DNA of 64,000 bases from Mnemiopsis leidyi. Lineage: Eukaryota > Ctenophora > Tentaculata > Lobata > Bolinopsidae. The notes under the pieces are model-generated. The model worked only from the letters and a program-made list of their open reading frames with translations, had not been told where the DNA came from and searched no databases. This document shows, piece by piece, positions 34,767 through 51,772 of the stretch. The DNA is taken from assembly GCA_000226015.1 (NCBI GenBank), contig JH156160.1:197191-261190 (forward strand). Reading direction: 5' to 3'. Every line of letters starts with the position of its first letter. The first letter of the stretch is position 1. Both the position numbers and the translations under genes were made by a program.

Positions 34767-37227
34767 TATATATAACTTCCAACCTTACTTGTGTAATTGG
34801 TTATTTTTGGCATCTTTTTGGCTAAGCTGGTGCATTCCTTACATCTGGGTGAAAATGTGTACCACTGACATAATATACTTAGCCCAGGTTTTAAAATATG
34901 CTCAGTGAATATGTGCAACCATGTCTTATAACTTTGATTATATACCAAAGCTGAAGTGATCACAGTTGATATTTCTCCACCGATGATCATTGGCAAATGG
35001 TCTCTTATCCCCCATATTTTATTGTCCTTTGGACGATCTTTTTATCTCTTTTCTATGTTGTCGTTTTTACGTCAGCTCTTAATTCAAGCAAACAAGTAGC
35101 AAGCTTCAAGGGGAGGGTTTTTCATGGACCGTTGTGCCAGCCCCTTGTTTTGAGGGGTCCCCTTGCTGCAGGACTTTTTGGATGATGCTCCTGGAGTTGC
35201 GGTCAATACTCCATTAACCGCTGCTAATGGTCTTCAACCACTCATAACATGAATGTAAGAATGGTAACCTGCCACTAGTCGTCTTTTTATAAACCTCTGC
35301 CACGGACAGTGGAACATCAAACAAAGCGCCACATATGAGATACAACCATTAAAAAAGCCAAAAAGGCCAACCTCAAAACAGAATTTCACTCCCAGCCTCA
35401 AGGATCACCTAGCAGGACCGCTAGCAAAATGTGGTGGTTGATTCTCACAGTAATCACTTTACCATTCCAGAAAGGCGTTTCAGCGCTTGCCTTTAAATGG
35501 GTTCTGGGGGTCCTCTAATGACTGATCACTGTGACAGATATCGTCGACCCACCGGGCCTTAACATTGTTATGTCGTTTAGAAGTACTTGCCTAGCAAACC
35601 CCAAGCCAGCTTGGCTTTCGGTACAATCCAAAGGAACCCCTAGAAAGTTGGCCATGTAAAACAGACATAGCCTTCTTGTTAATTCGGGAAGGTCAAGTGG
35701 GTGCCCACTGACAAAAAAGAGAAGCAAACTAGCAAGCTTCTAAGTTTGGGATAGCCTAAGGCAGGCAATGCCTGAACCTAGAATGCTTCTGCAGACTCAC
35801 AACAGTGCAAGTAAGCAGGTAGATGGATCATGCTAGTTATGTGACCCCAATCACGCTAGTCATCCAGTGAAAAAAGCAAACAACCCATCAAATACTAGTT
35901 GCAACATCAAGTAGGAGGTAGATGGTTGATGCCTCGTTTAATCAATTTAATACCACAATTCCAGTCAAAAACCTGGGACCACTTAACTGGCCTCAAGTCC
36001 ATCAAATCATCAGAAGAACAAAAAAAGAGAAATGGACAGTTGGGTATTGTCACGTAGTACATTCATCTTGTAGCAAGTGAAACATGAGATTGTTCAAACT
36101 ATTTCAACACTACAAAGTACAAATTAAATACATTTATTGAGTGTGAACATGATCATTGATAAAATGATTGAAATATTACGGTAATCTCGCGTTTCACTTG
36201 CTACAAGATGTACGTGACAACTCTAATAGTCCTATTCATCATGAAACTGACAAAGAAGTCCCTATTTTACACACAATGGGTAGTGTCACTTCTTGTAGTT
36301 TAAGGGACTTTCATTCTCGACTGACAGTTTTCCTACTGCCTCACTTTTACTGGATACACAGATTAATTTATTGATTTTTGCTTTACTTTATCAAAGAAAA
36401 TATGTTAGACTGAGGTCTTCCGACTCTTCCTTTTATATTCAAATACTAAGGATGCACTGACCTAAAATTTTGAATCTGTTATGCTCCACTCGAGTCTCAA
36501 GCTGACAATAGTTCAGTGTCACAGCATTTATATAGGTTAACATTAGAAATTATGCTGAGGTACTTGTAATTCAAAATGCACCTTAGGTGAAGTCTATGGT
36601 CATTGGACAATATCTAACTTTTTAAGTACAGCTTTAGTTGCTGCCCAACAACTTAAATCATACATTAACACTAGACAACTAAGGCTTCATACAGTATTTA
36701 ACGTTTCTTTAAAGGATCTTGTTGTTGGCATGGCACCCTGTGTTCTTTTAAAATCAAAATTCTAATAAAATTTCATAGCTTCCGTAGTGCAACAATAGTA
36801 CAAAATCCTGCTGGAAGCTATAAATCTTGAGACCATTTCTCTAAAACTGTAAGGAGAAAATGTAAAAATGTGTGAAGAACCAGTTTAAAAATTTTTGCAA
36901 ATTTTGCATGTGTCAGATAGATTAGAAGCAATTTTGAAATAGAAGTTGATGAAATTTTGAAGGGGCCAAATGACCCTCAATCCAAAGTTTTGGGCTTGTA
37001 GGGGGGTTGATAGACATACATAGTTTTGGGGTTCATGGCCCTTTCAAGCCCCCTGTTCCACCTACTCTGGTCTCGGTCCCTTCAGTACAACTGTAGAAGC
37101 CTGGGTAGCAAATGAGAATGAAATTTGTAAACTGCCTGCATGAGCCAATAAAAACTCCGCCCCTGGCTCTATAATTGGGCGCCTGAATAAATAACCTGAT
37201 TGAGGGTTAAATGAGGAGGCCATCTCA
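34767..37227. other. no gene recognised; includes family D repeat copy 2
   Basis: 35120-35290 is the second copy of the unclassified repeat at 11655-11775. A 70-residue minus frame at 35515-35727 looks protein-like in composition but I cannot assign it to a family. The rest is AT-rich non-coding sequence. Confidence 0.45.
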
Positions 37228-37527
37228 GTCATACTACAGCCTGGAATATTCTTGATCTGTTATTAGAGACCCTCCTTATTTAATAAACATCCATCATAGT
37301 CAGTCATAAAAGTTTTTGTCTGGCCTTAGATGGGTGCCCCAATCAAATGGTGTGTGGTGTTGTGGTCACGTTACCCAGATTTCTATGCAGGAGATTGGGT
37401 CCTCCTAGTGAATTCCGGAGATATTTGCCTATGCAATCTTCTTTGGTGGTTTAGTGATGCAGAGTGCATCCAGTAAGAAATACATTCTTTTGATGCGCAC
37501 CCACTATAGCCAAATTTATAGAATATT
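37228..37527 (+). mobile_element. partial family B MITE joined to a second repeat
   Basis: 37228-37450 matches the reverse complement of the right three-quarters of the element at 11235-11525 (CTACAGCCTGGAATATTC, then TTAGAGAC, TGGCCTTAGATG, ATCTTCTTTGGTGG). Similarity stops there. The next 70 bp instead match 34030-34101, so two repeat families are fused at this point. Confidence 0.6.
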
Positions 37528-40109
37528 GATAATCAATTTGCGTTCTCCTCTCTAAACTTTCCTCTTTCCAATTTCCTTTTTATTTTGCACTAACTAGGCC
37601 TTTTGATTTGCCTCCAATCCAGAGATTGCAATACAGCTAAGCGTTGTTGAAGGCCTAACCTCGACGGTCTGAGATCTGGGTCGGTCCAACTCTTAATGTT
37701 GGGAAATAGAAAACTGTAGCCTAATCGCATATGTCTTCAACCAGGCAAATGAACTATGTTCAAAATCGGCTGAGGGGATACTTAAATGATTCCTTAAGTT
37801 CAAAGCTTTTTGGCTTTGCCTGATTTCATTAATAATCTGCTAGAAAACGCCATGTTCGACAAGAACTAGAAATAGCCAGGTATTCTGCTCCATCTTTTCT
37901 AGTGGTTCTAAAGACGGTTAAATTGGGAGAGGGCCAACGGCTAGGAGTATTAAATGTCATAATCCAATTTAATGATCTTCTGATAATGATTAATGGCTCG
38001 TACATGGCCTACATGCTCTACGCTACTGACGCGTGATCCAATGAAAGGATTGTGGTACGCTTTCTGTTGTCATTCATTTGTTTGTGTTTGATGTTTCGTT
38101 TTTAACTTCCCGTGCCGAGCTGCCGACATGTGTCTATACTCTGTTGTGATTGTTGTGTCAAGCCCTAATGGCAAAGCCACGTACAGACAGTGAAACTTGT
38201 AAGTCAGTAGTTCGCTGCAGTAACTGCGTGTAACGTAGTGAGTGTACACATTTTGCTTGTGTTCACGCGATACTTCGTTATCAAATTAATTACTGTGTTG
38301 CGCGATACGATGAGATCACTGTCTCGTTAACAGTATTTACACTGTCAAGTCACATGGGGTAAGAATTGCGCGCTGAAAAGCACACTACTTTTTCCTGTAT
38401 TTGTAATTTAAGTACTATAGTGTTAACATTTACTGCGCCAGAATTGCGCGCGCGTAAGTACGTAAATAATTAAATTTATAGTTATACAGTCTGACATGCG
38501 TAATGATTTAGTCGTGTTGTGTTTAGTCATTAGTTCTACTGGTTTAGTTTGTTACTACTTGCTTTGTTAGTTTTTCAACTGGATATTGTAATCGTTTTTT
38601 ACTTTTAAGTAAAATTAACATAGTACGCGATATTGGTTGTCATAAAAATTACACAGGTCGATGCGTCGTAGGACTAGGAGAGTGAATCTAGCCAAGGACC
38701 TTTGTTCATTGGCCATTGCCCTATATTTTAGTTTTAAACGAGAAAAATCAAAAAGCTGAAATCACGTCAATCCCTAAACTCTAAAGTTATAGCTGTCAAA
38801 TCAGGGTTATAGACTATAGTTACTCCCTAACGAATGATCTCTACAATTGTATACAAGCTGTGCCGAGTGTATTGTGTGCCAACTTACCAGGTCCTGAATT
38901 GTTTACTTAGCCTATGTTACATTGTTACAGTACAATCTTTCGAACAGTGCACTATTGTTTTCCGCCTTTGCTTATTATCCATGTTATTATAATTCAGTTA
39001 TTATTTTTCAATTGTTATTATTCAGTTATCATAACTCGGTGAAATGTTTGTGCTTTGTCAGAAAGAATTAACATTTTGTAGCTAGCAGTCTTTCATGGTC
39101 CGATCCCTTAATTAACTTACACTTGCACATTGTTACGTCACGTGACCCACTACGGAAACTTAGCCCACAGACATGCGGTGAAATAATGAAGGTACGGTAC
39201 TCGGGCAAGGTGTGTGTGTCCGGTGTAGGAAGTAGAGACTACATTTGCTATCGAGGTTACTCTTTCCTATCAGGGTTTATCATTGTTTAATCTTGAAGTA
39301 TCATTGCCAATCTTTATTGTTTTGAAATGCATGTCGTGATCAAGTACCTTATGATTAAGAGTAACGCTCGGAGCCTCGTACATACTTGTAAATCTTCTTG
39401 AACGTGTTGTAAAAGTATGAAACGGTAACTTATCTCCTTATGATCCCTACATTTTGGCTTTCTTGTTCCTAGTTCCACAGAGCACCTTAGCCACTTCATA
39501 CCAATAGCCGTCTTCTGTGTAATATCGACCGGGTAGCAACCTTCAAAGCTTTTGTCAAAATTCGTAGATAATAATGATATAATTTGCGCACCAGTTATTC
39601 GTAATTTCAGCCGAAGAGTAGTCTACAGTATTCGCTAAGCTTGTCACAATTAGTAGTGACTTGTGATCTTTCATTTTGCTATTTTGTTCCTCCTTGGACA
39701 AGGCACGTGCCACGCTGTACATTGTCCCGTGACCCTCTAACAAAATGTATTAAACACTTCGTTAAGCATCGGAATTGTACTTTGAGCAGTATTTCCATTT
39801 CTTACAGCTCTTACCATTTCTGAATTATTTTTACTATTTTGTGTGATAACAAATTACACATTACCCTGCTTTAATGCGAGCATCTGCTAAACTTTCGGTG
39901 CTAACCTCCGTTACGATTTATCATTGTATTGTTTTAAGTGCACTTTTTTCAAATCTAAGAACATGTCTGTTTTAACTGTTGGTGTTGGTTGATGACCAGA
40001 CGCGATATAATCTTCATCCATGCAATTTACAAACAGTTGTTTTTCTCATTCGATGCAGATAACTAACATTCCTTGATTTAAATGACTAACGTAACATCTC
40101 TATCTAGGT
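37528..40109. other. region upstream of the prosaposin gene
   Basis: No gene is recognised. It includes a modestly CpG-richer patch at 38150-38460, which could be promoter sequence, and AT-rich DNA up to the saposin start. TCTCTATCTAG, a 3' splice-site-like string, ends two bases before the ATG. Confidence 0.45.
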
Positions 40110-44307
<4,198 letters not shown>

Positions 44308-45377
44308 ATGATGCGCTGACATATTGAATCAGAGTCTTGACAATTTTTCATTTAATATTGATCGTAATCCTTGAATACTAAAAAAGGGCTAAAAGAAGAT
44401 GAAGAAGTTTCTTTCAAACTAAATGTTTATAAGAACGTGTTTTTGGGGAATTTAAAAAAGCGATGATATTTTTTACTGAAAACTATTATGCTGTTTAGTA
44501 GAGGTTCAAGAAAAATGATTTGTAAATCTATAGTTATGGACAAATGAAAATGTGGGAGTACAAGTTTTATAGATAAAAGAAAACAACAAAACATAAACTT
44601 CACAGCATGTGTGCATTGAACAGCTAGAGTTTCAGATTTTCTAATCAATTTATCCACCAGATATAGATATTGTGCTTCATTGCATAGTTTAGTGGAAATA
44701 TGCTTATTAAGTCAAAGATCGTAGGTTTTATGCCATGTTCAAAATTCAAATACTTGAGAAAATCGTATAGCAAATATGAACTTCCTTTCATATTGATAAT
44801 AACTTGATTTGGCTCAGCCAGCTATATGTTCAAAATTACTATAGATCTCATGTATTTTTATAATAATTTTTACGTTGATTAGTTTTCAGAAAATGGAACA
44901 AAAAGAGTTTTATATTGCAAAATTTGACAATATTTTTAGATTTTCGATCAAAATTGTGTTGTTGCTTATATGTCCTTTTTTATTTATGTTCACTTGGCCA
45001 AAAATGAAAATATTCGAACGGATCATCTACTAATTAACAAAAGCCGGGCACTAAAGCATAACCCCAAATTCAGCTGCCATTGACGACATTAATCATAATT
45101 ATGGTGCTTTCATTGCAGATACGACACCTGTTAAATGTTCATTTTTAATCATTAAGCCAAACAACAGATCTTTGAACATTGAAGCTCGAACAGATATTAG
45201 GGTGACAGCAACCAGTAACCATATAGACATATGAGCTGAAAATGTTTGAACTTCGAGACCGTTCTCAATCCAAATAACTATTTAACTTTAAGCTAGATGA
45301 GGAGGACGTAAAATAACTGCCAGACCATCAGGTATCCCATTAGAAATCAAGATTAGAGTTTCTGGCAAAAGTCAAAT
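44308..45377. other. space between convergent genes, no gene recognised
   Basis: Very AT-rich sequence between the 3' ends of the prosaposin gene (plus) and the receptor gene (minus). It should hold both 3' untranslated regions. TTTATT (AATAAA on the minus strand) near 44980 is a candidate polyadenylation site for the receptor. Confidence 0.5.
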
Positions 45378-48300
45378 TTAAACTGACTCCAGCCCTTCTC
45401 TGAATCCAAAACGAGTGGTAGTGGCAGTGCCACTTTTGGTTGAAATCAAGCTGCCAGTGCCAGTTCTTGGCGTCGTGAGAGGAATCCTAATGGCAAATGG
45501 CGATGCACTCTCTCTGCTTTGACGACTTTGGGCCTGGCTTTTCGGCAAGTCTGAGTATTGAAACAGCCGTCTTGCACAATCCTTTACTGCTTGAATAAAT
45601 ATGTCGTTGTAAAGAACTGGGTTTATCACAGAGTTAATTGGTAAGAAAACTATAGAAATGAGCGAGTAGTAGGGAGTGGCAACAAGAATCTCAGCTGAAT
45701 GAAGGCAAGATACCACGGTTAAAGGCAGCCAGCAGATTAAGTCCGTCGCTATGATCAAGGATATCTTTCGCTGCAGCTTCTTGTTCCTCTTCTGAATCCT
45801 TTCTTTCATGGGAGTTTTTTCCCTCGTGAGAACATGCGAATTTTCCCTTGTATTTGCATTGATAAAGATGTAGCATGCAGAGATGATTCCTAGCAAAATC
45901 ATGTTTACTATAAGAATAAGCCAGGCATAGCTTTTTTGGGGATCACCGGCTTTTACGAAAAATTTAAAGAGACAAACACCTTCGTTGCCATAGAAATTAA
46001 GTTTCTTTCGACCAATCGCATTGTCCACATAATCGTGTGAAAACATGTCATCAACGAGATCATTTATTACTCTCCACTTGAGGTCCTTTTCTTTTACCTT
46101 ACCATAGTACTCTTGTAAGATGTTCAGGTGGATATTTTTGCCAGGACTTCCAATGAAAAGTCTCACCAAGGGATCATATGTCATTCCATTGACAAAAAAG
46201 TCCTCCAGTGGAGGCATCAGTGGTGTCCATGCTATTGCTAGCGACACAGCAACGATTGTTACGGCGTTAAGAGCAATCTTTGAAATAGAAATTCTAGAAA
46301 CATTCTTACTTATTTTGACACCGTTACTTATAGAGATCGCCCTTGCTAGACCAAGAACTGTCACAGAGCTGAGGGAGACCTCATGGCCAATAGTGCTGAC
46401 GACACCCAATAGAGAACAATGTGAGCTCGATAGCCAGCTAACCTGGTTTCTACAGTACCTGCCACGATAGATTATTGAGTCCATAACCGCAATTTGTAGC
46501 AAGTAGACTCCAACCAATAAATCTCCTAAATTTATGAGCAGTATAAACAATTTATTATATAGGGCGCCAACAGACATTTTCCAACCGAATCTTGAGACAC
46601 ATCTAGTAATTGAAGCAATGTTCAGAGTGGTTGCCAGCAGTGCCAGAAGCCAGCACATAAACTTGAGGATGCTGCTTTGTAAAATATCTCTCCCACATTC
46701 TGAGTTGCATTCGTCAGAAGAGTCCGAACAATCGATTTTTCCATCGCATTTTTCCGAAATGGGAATGAGCTGCATCTTTGAATCGCACATGTGGACGTTC
46801 GTACAATGCTGTTCGTCAGAACCATCACCACATTCGTCTATAAGATTACAGACCTGATCATATCTGATACAAAAACCATTGTCACAGAGGAAGTAGTTGT
46901 TTTTGTAACCTTCACGTGACTTTGTTACGAAGGACAGATATGTGTTGTCGGCAACTGTAAAGATTCTATTGGAGTATTGTCCTGGACACGAATTGTACTT
47001 GATCTTGTTTCTGATCGGGCAAATTGAGTTTGTGCATAATCCTGCACAACTCAATATCACGTAAATTTCTCCGAATGTATAATCACAGTTGATTTTTCTA
47101 TCAGGGATAATAATTGACAAATCCTTAATTCCAAAGACTTTCATTCCTATCGAACCGAGGTCATGATGTATACAACTATTGGTATCTTTCTGTAAGCTCT
47201 CAAGTCCAGGCAAACAATAAAACAGCAATTTTTCAACTTTATCTGATTTCTCGAAAGTCATAACTGCTTTGTCGAGTGTGGGAAGGGCTAACTGTGATTT
47301 GTCGCACATACTTTTTTCGTTGCCACAGGAACCGAGGCCATCACATAGGTCTTGAAACTGTACGAATGCATTCTGTTGATGGCTACAAAGAAACACCTCC
47401 CCACAGGAAACTTTGTCTGACGCAACAAATCTTTGTGTACGTCCCTCTCCACAGCTCGGCCAAATATCCTGCTCATCTAACCCATCAAGACAGTCCTCCA
47501 CTCCGTCTTTAAGCCAGGCTAAGGGGATTCTCAGGGCACTTTTGTGTATGTATGCTCGGTAACATTTCTTGTCGGCCATGGACCGACAGATGGATAAATT
47601 CTCGTCAGTGCCATCAGGACAGTCTCTGATTAGGTCACACAGTTGGTGTTTGTGGAGGCTACAGGTGAGAGACGCTTGGTCTTCCAAACAAACTTGATCC
47701 ATTCCGTTGTCACACAGCGCCGGAATTTCAGCCTGACCATGGCACACAAAGAATTTTGAAACCGTAGACCGAAAGCCATTGATAGGACAAACCACCCTCG
47801 ACCGACTCTGGTCCGTGCAATTCGTTTGGTCTATAAAGTTGGCGCACAGAGGGATTAATGACTTGTCCTTCCAGGGGGCAGTACATCTCGTCCTATTGGT
47901 GATGGGAATGAAAGGTAATGGCGATGCTTCGTACTTTTCGCATTTGTCTTCAGCTAACAACGACTTTGGATCAGGGCAGCCACTCTCCTCCTCATTATTC
48001 GGACACAAGTAAGATGATAAACCGTCACATATATCACTTGGTTTGACATAAACAAGATTACCATCATATCCCATACAGTAAGCTCCATAGACGAGCCCTT
48101 CGCAGATAGCTTCATCCTCGCACCTGTAATGAACATCACATTTTCCGTTGCACAGTTTGGACTTGGGAGCAATAATACCGGTGGGAAGCTCTATCATAGT
48201 GGAACAAAGTTCCTCAGGTAGTTCCAGATCGTGACAATCTTCATTTTTGTTTTGACACTGCTTGCGACCACACGCTGTTTTCTTACTACAAAGTTCGGTA

Positions 48301-49367
48301 GCCGATACAAGCCGATAAGAGTTCGTAACAAGTGAGTGTCCCCTGAGCGGTTTATTATCTGCGGAGGCCGTGCAGATGAAATCGTCACAAATTGCAGGAT
48401 TGTTGATGCTGGCAGTTGATCTATGCGCAGTCGAAACATCTCTACTTCCACAACTCTGATAAAAATGAGGATCGTTCTCACAAATAGTGCTCAGAGCAAT
48501 GTATTGTTCTGGTGAATAAACGACAGAGGTGTACAAGGTTTTGGAGAAGGGACATTGCAGGATTGTTGTGCCAAAATCCTCTAAACATACCTTTTTTAGA
48601 AAGTTGTCTTTTTCCACTACCGGGCAATTTTCTGAAAAAGGCCCACATAGCAGTAAAATTGTGTCCTTATTGCCGATTCGCTTTTTAAGTCTATCGACCT
48701 TGGCCTTGTTGACTTTAGTGAGTCTAAAAGTAGGAACATTTTCGCCATCTGTTTCATTCGTGTCGACCGTGCAGGAAAGTTCATCTAATGTGAACAAGGC
48801 AGTTCCCACATCGACGAAACGGAGTGGCTTTGGGAAATAATCGATAGCAAATTGGAAGCCCATGTTTTTACACATGTGGTCCAAGAGACATCTGCTTGTG
48901 CTGGTGTTATCAGCACCCCACCCTTCCTGCTGCATGTCTGTCACAACTACACCGCTGGCACTGCCGTAACGCACCGCCAACAGACCAAGTCCGTTTTTGG
49001 AGTCGGACCCGTTGCTCCTCACCAGTGAGAAGGTTGGTTTGCCTGAGTAGGATTCTCGTTTTATAGTGTGAATTCAGTATACCACAGATAATCACACTTG
49101 CAGTGTATGTACTATGCAGACTGTTATATGATTGTTGATGCATGGGATTTATTTACAATTACGTTGATGGAGCAAATATCATTGGAAAAATTATATCAAC
49201 CACTATGTCAATGGTCAAGGCCAAAAATCCAACATTATTTACACTTTTTGTACCGATCTCTTGACCGGGAGGAACATATAATTTAGGTAAAAATCAGTGC
49301 ACTTACTTATGAAAGCAGATGAAAGAGGAATAACGAACAGCAACAGATGTACCACTAAAGTTTTCAT
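45378..49367 (-). CDS. SRCR/LDLR-A-repeat seven-helix receptor (GRL101-like), two exons
   Basis: Exon 1 (49367-49307) encodes MKTLVVHLLLFVIPLSSAFI, a signal peptide, with donor GTAAGT. Exon 2 (49042-45378) follows acceptor TACTCAG in phase, giving 1241 residues. The mature N-terminus (LVRSNGSDSKNGLGLLAVRYG... GWGADNTSTSRCLLDHMCKNMGF) resembles an SRCR domain. A long Cys-rich ectodomain follows with degenerate LDLR-A repeats and two clear ones: CIRYDQVCNLIDECGDGSDE and LIPISEKCDGKIDCSDSSDE, with Ca2+-binding DxSDE. Seven helices follow from about KFMCWLLALLATTLNIASIT to SVINPVLYND (NPxxY). The family includes snail GRL101 and relatives of relaxin-type receptors, but no leucine-rich repeats are seen. 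The continuous frame begins upstream with GTG, so the two-exon start is preferred. An acceptor-like TTCTGTTTAG lies nine bases before the ATG. Confidence 0.9.
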
Positions 49368-50115
49368 TTGCTCTTTCTAAACAGAAACTACTTACTGATA
49401 GTTATGCTATTGTAGGTCTTATTCTTAACTGAATATTGCACGAATCCTAATCTAATTACACATTCTATCGGATTAATCACATAATTTAAAGTTTTTTTGC
49501 TCGCACGAGACGATCACTAGCAAATGAAGTTGAAGACATTAACTTTAAGTCATACATAAGGAACTGCATCACTATCAGTATCACCCTGTCTGTAAGGTCT
49601 ATTGAAAGAAGATGCTGTGGAAACAAAGCCTTATTTATAAGCAACTTAGGAAAATAGTGCAAAGACACTGGACAATCTTGATCTTCACCATTGTGCAGTG
49701 GTAGTAGGTACAACTTAGTGGAAACAAAACTGACAAACATTTTTTTTTCATCCAATTTTGGATGTTTTATTGTTTCCCACAACTATAAGTGCTTAAGTGA
49801 TATTGATAAACATCGAAGTCAGCAAATGAGTCCTCTACTGCTAAGAAAACAAAACAAAAGAGCAAAACCGAAATTGCCATAAATAGTGCACCTTTTAAGT
49901 TCTTTTATTGTTTTACTTTTCCATGGGTAATTGGATAAAAGGAAGATTTTATCGCGTTACCGATCTATTTTCAGCTTACATTCATAGTTCCTTCTGAAAA
50001 AAGAACAAAGTCTAGTCACTTGTGCAGCGCACCAAATTTCGAATCACGAATTTAACGGACGATGCGTGAGGGCGCGTGATGACCGCGACAGTTTACAGCT
50101 TTAATATAATGGGCC
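49368..50115. other. no gene recognised
   Basis: Presumed promoter side of the minus-strand receptor. The frames at 49486-49882 have no domain or splice support. Confidence 0.45.
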
Positions 50116-51040
50116 AGGGGCCGATCACATATGACGTCATCAAACTTTTCGCGTCTTTTACCCCCGTCCCCCTCTGTCATCATTCGTCATCTGCATCGTG
50201 CATCAAGACAAATTTCATGGTAGAGGTAATGTACCACCACCATAATGGTGTCATCACAGTTGGGACCACCATTTTCATGTCCATCACCATGTCAAGATAC
50301 TTTGATTTTTGGGTTTTAGTTGCCATTCATTTTGATCAAAAATTTATTAAGAACACAGTACATAGTTCCAAGACTGTGTGATGCACTACGATAGTATTAG
50401 TAACAGCAACTCCTCTAAGTCATCAGACAGCTCCCTTAAGATCCCCTAGGTATATGTAGTTGATAGTTCCTCACTCTCTTCTGGTCACAGTCTTTCTCTG
50501 ACATAAGGCTCTATTAAGCCACGCTTTAAAAAAGCTTCGGAGAATTAAATTAACGGCGAAATTTCACTGTCACGGCCATCACTTGCTCTCAGTCTCAAGC
50601 ATTTCAGGCCTGGCGAAATGAAGTTCGAAGAAATTCTATAGACGCACACCGCCGGTTATTAATATTAATTTAACTTGACCTTCAACACATTGAACAAAAC
50701 CCCTCATGTAGAATCTGTGATCTCCAGTTCAAGCAGCCCAAAAAGGTTTTACACCCTAAGACATTCACCAATGAAGTAAAGCTCGGTAGAAAATTAGAAA
50801 TGAACCATATTATTGTCTACAGCTTATATTATACCATATACAATTTTACCTCATGTTTTAATGCAAAAATTAACTTGAAAATTGTCCTTCGCACAGTTAC
50901 ATGCAAAATTATGATTAAAATCATTGAAAAATAATAAAAATTCTTTTAAAAATCTCCAAAAAATTGTCGATTTTTGATGACATCATCATTAGCAAAAACC
51001 CGTCTCCCCCAGGTGCTGGCATCATATGTGAACGACCCCT
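50116..51040. mobile_element. family E MITE relative, long form with nested repeat
   Basis: The left end AGGGGCCGATCACATATGAC and the reverse of the right end AGGGGTCGTTCACATATGAT match, followed by the same TCATCA and CCCCC(G/T)CCCC blocks seen in copy 1 at 24095-24360. At 925 bp it is over three times longer. Part of the difference is a piece of the family C repeat at 50560-50660 (GGCCATCACTTGCTCTCAG, TTTCAGGCCTGGCGAA), a nested insertion. Its target duplication is not clear. Confidence 0.6.
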
Positions 51041-51224
51041 TATCGACCTACAAATCACGGATTGTTTATCCTATCATGCATTAAACNTACTTCACCTCTC
51101 ATGCTATTCCGTTATACAACTACANNNNNNNNNNCCCTTATCGACCTACAAATCACGGATTGTTTATCCTATCATGCATTAAAACATACTTCACCTCTCA
51201 TGCTATTCCGTTATAACAACTACA
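51037..51224. other. artefactual duplication around a 10-N gap
   Basis: 51037-51124 and 51135-51224 are the same 88-90 bp sequence on either side of ten N's (51125-51134). The first copy has an N at 51087 and two one-base drops. This is the pattern left when the two sides of a scaffold join overlap and are not merged. Confidence 0.9.
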
Positions 51225-51772
51225 AGTAAAATTGCCCGCGCCGACAAACGTATCAAGCAGTAAATTATTCGAAGCGTCATTCAATTTCTTGCCTGGGTAC
51301 CTCAGTCCTTATTCTCTAGGAGGGAAATGTAGAGACAGAGCCACCCAGCGCCCCGTAATGAATTTCAAGCTCATGCTGAACGACACTTATTCTGTTTATG
51401 CCGTTATCTGTATCATGGCTTAAATTATGGCATGAATTTACTTTTTAAGAACCATGTAAAGAAGTCAATTGGTAGTAAATCACCGAGGCCTGAACTATTG
51501 ATTTGAAAGTAATGTTTTTCCAAACGAAGATCATATCAATGAGACGCGAACTTCATTGCCTAGTTTTCATGTGATGTCTCATTACATGTGATAACGTGTT
51601 AATCCTCCTACCTCGCCCTAAAGTCTAATGACTAAAACTTGGATAACTTCGCAAACATCAGAAATCCATAAACAGTGACAGTTCATGCTGATAGAGTTTG
51701 TTTATTTTCAGCTTTAGTTTATCAAAAGCAATCTTAATAGACACTATAGCTGGGCTTAAAGCTCCTATCGAA
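51225..51772. other. upstream region of the lectin gene, with family C end fragment
   Basis: 51290-51360 is a left-arm fragment of the family C repeat (GCCTGGGTACCTCAGTC, GGAGGGAAATGTAGAGACAG, CCCAGCGCCCCGTAAT). A splice-acceptor-like TTATTTTCAG ends at 51711, 61 bases before the chosen lectin start. Confidence 0.6.

Noticed and set aside
35515-35727. 70-residue minus-strand frame with protein-like composition
   Set aside because: I could not match it to any family and it has no start or neighbours. It is kept only as part of an unclassified repeat-bearing interval.
45378-49022. Receptor starting at the GTG that opens the long minus-strand frame
   Set aside because: Animal genes do not normally start at GTG. 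A separate exon with ATG and a signal peptide joins in phase from 49307-49367.
51698-51772. Upstream in-frame ATG as lectin start
   Set aside because: It would place about 25 residues before the signal peptide, and an acceptor-like TTTTCAG lies between it and the ATG at 51773.
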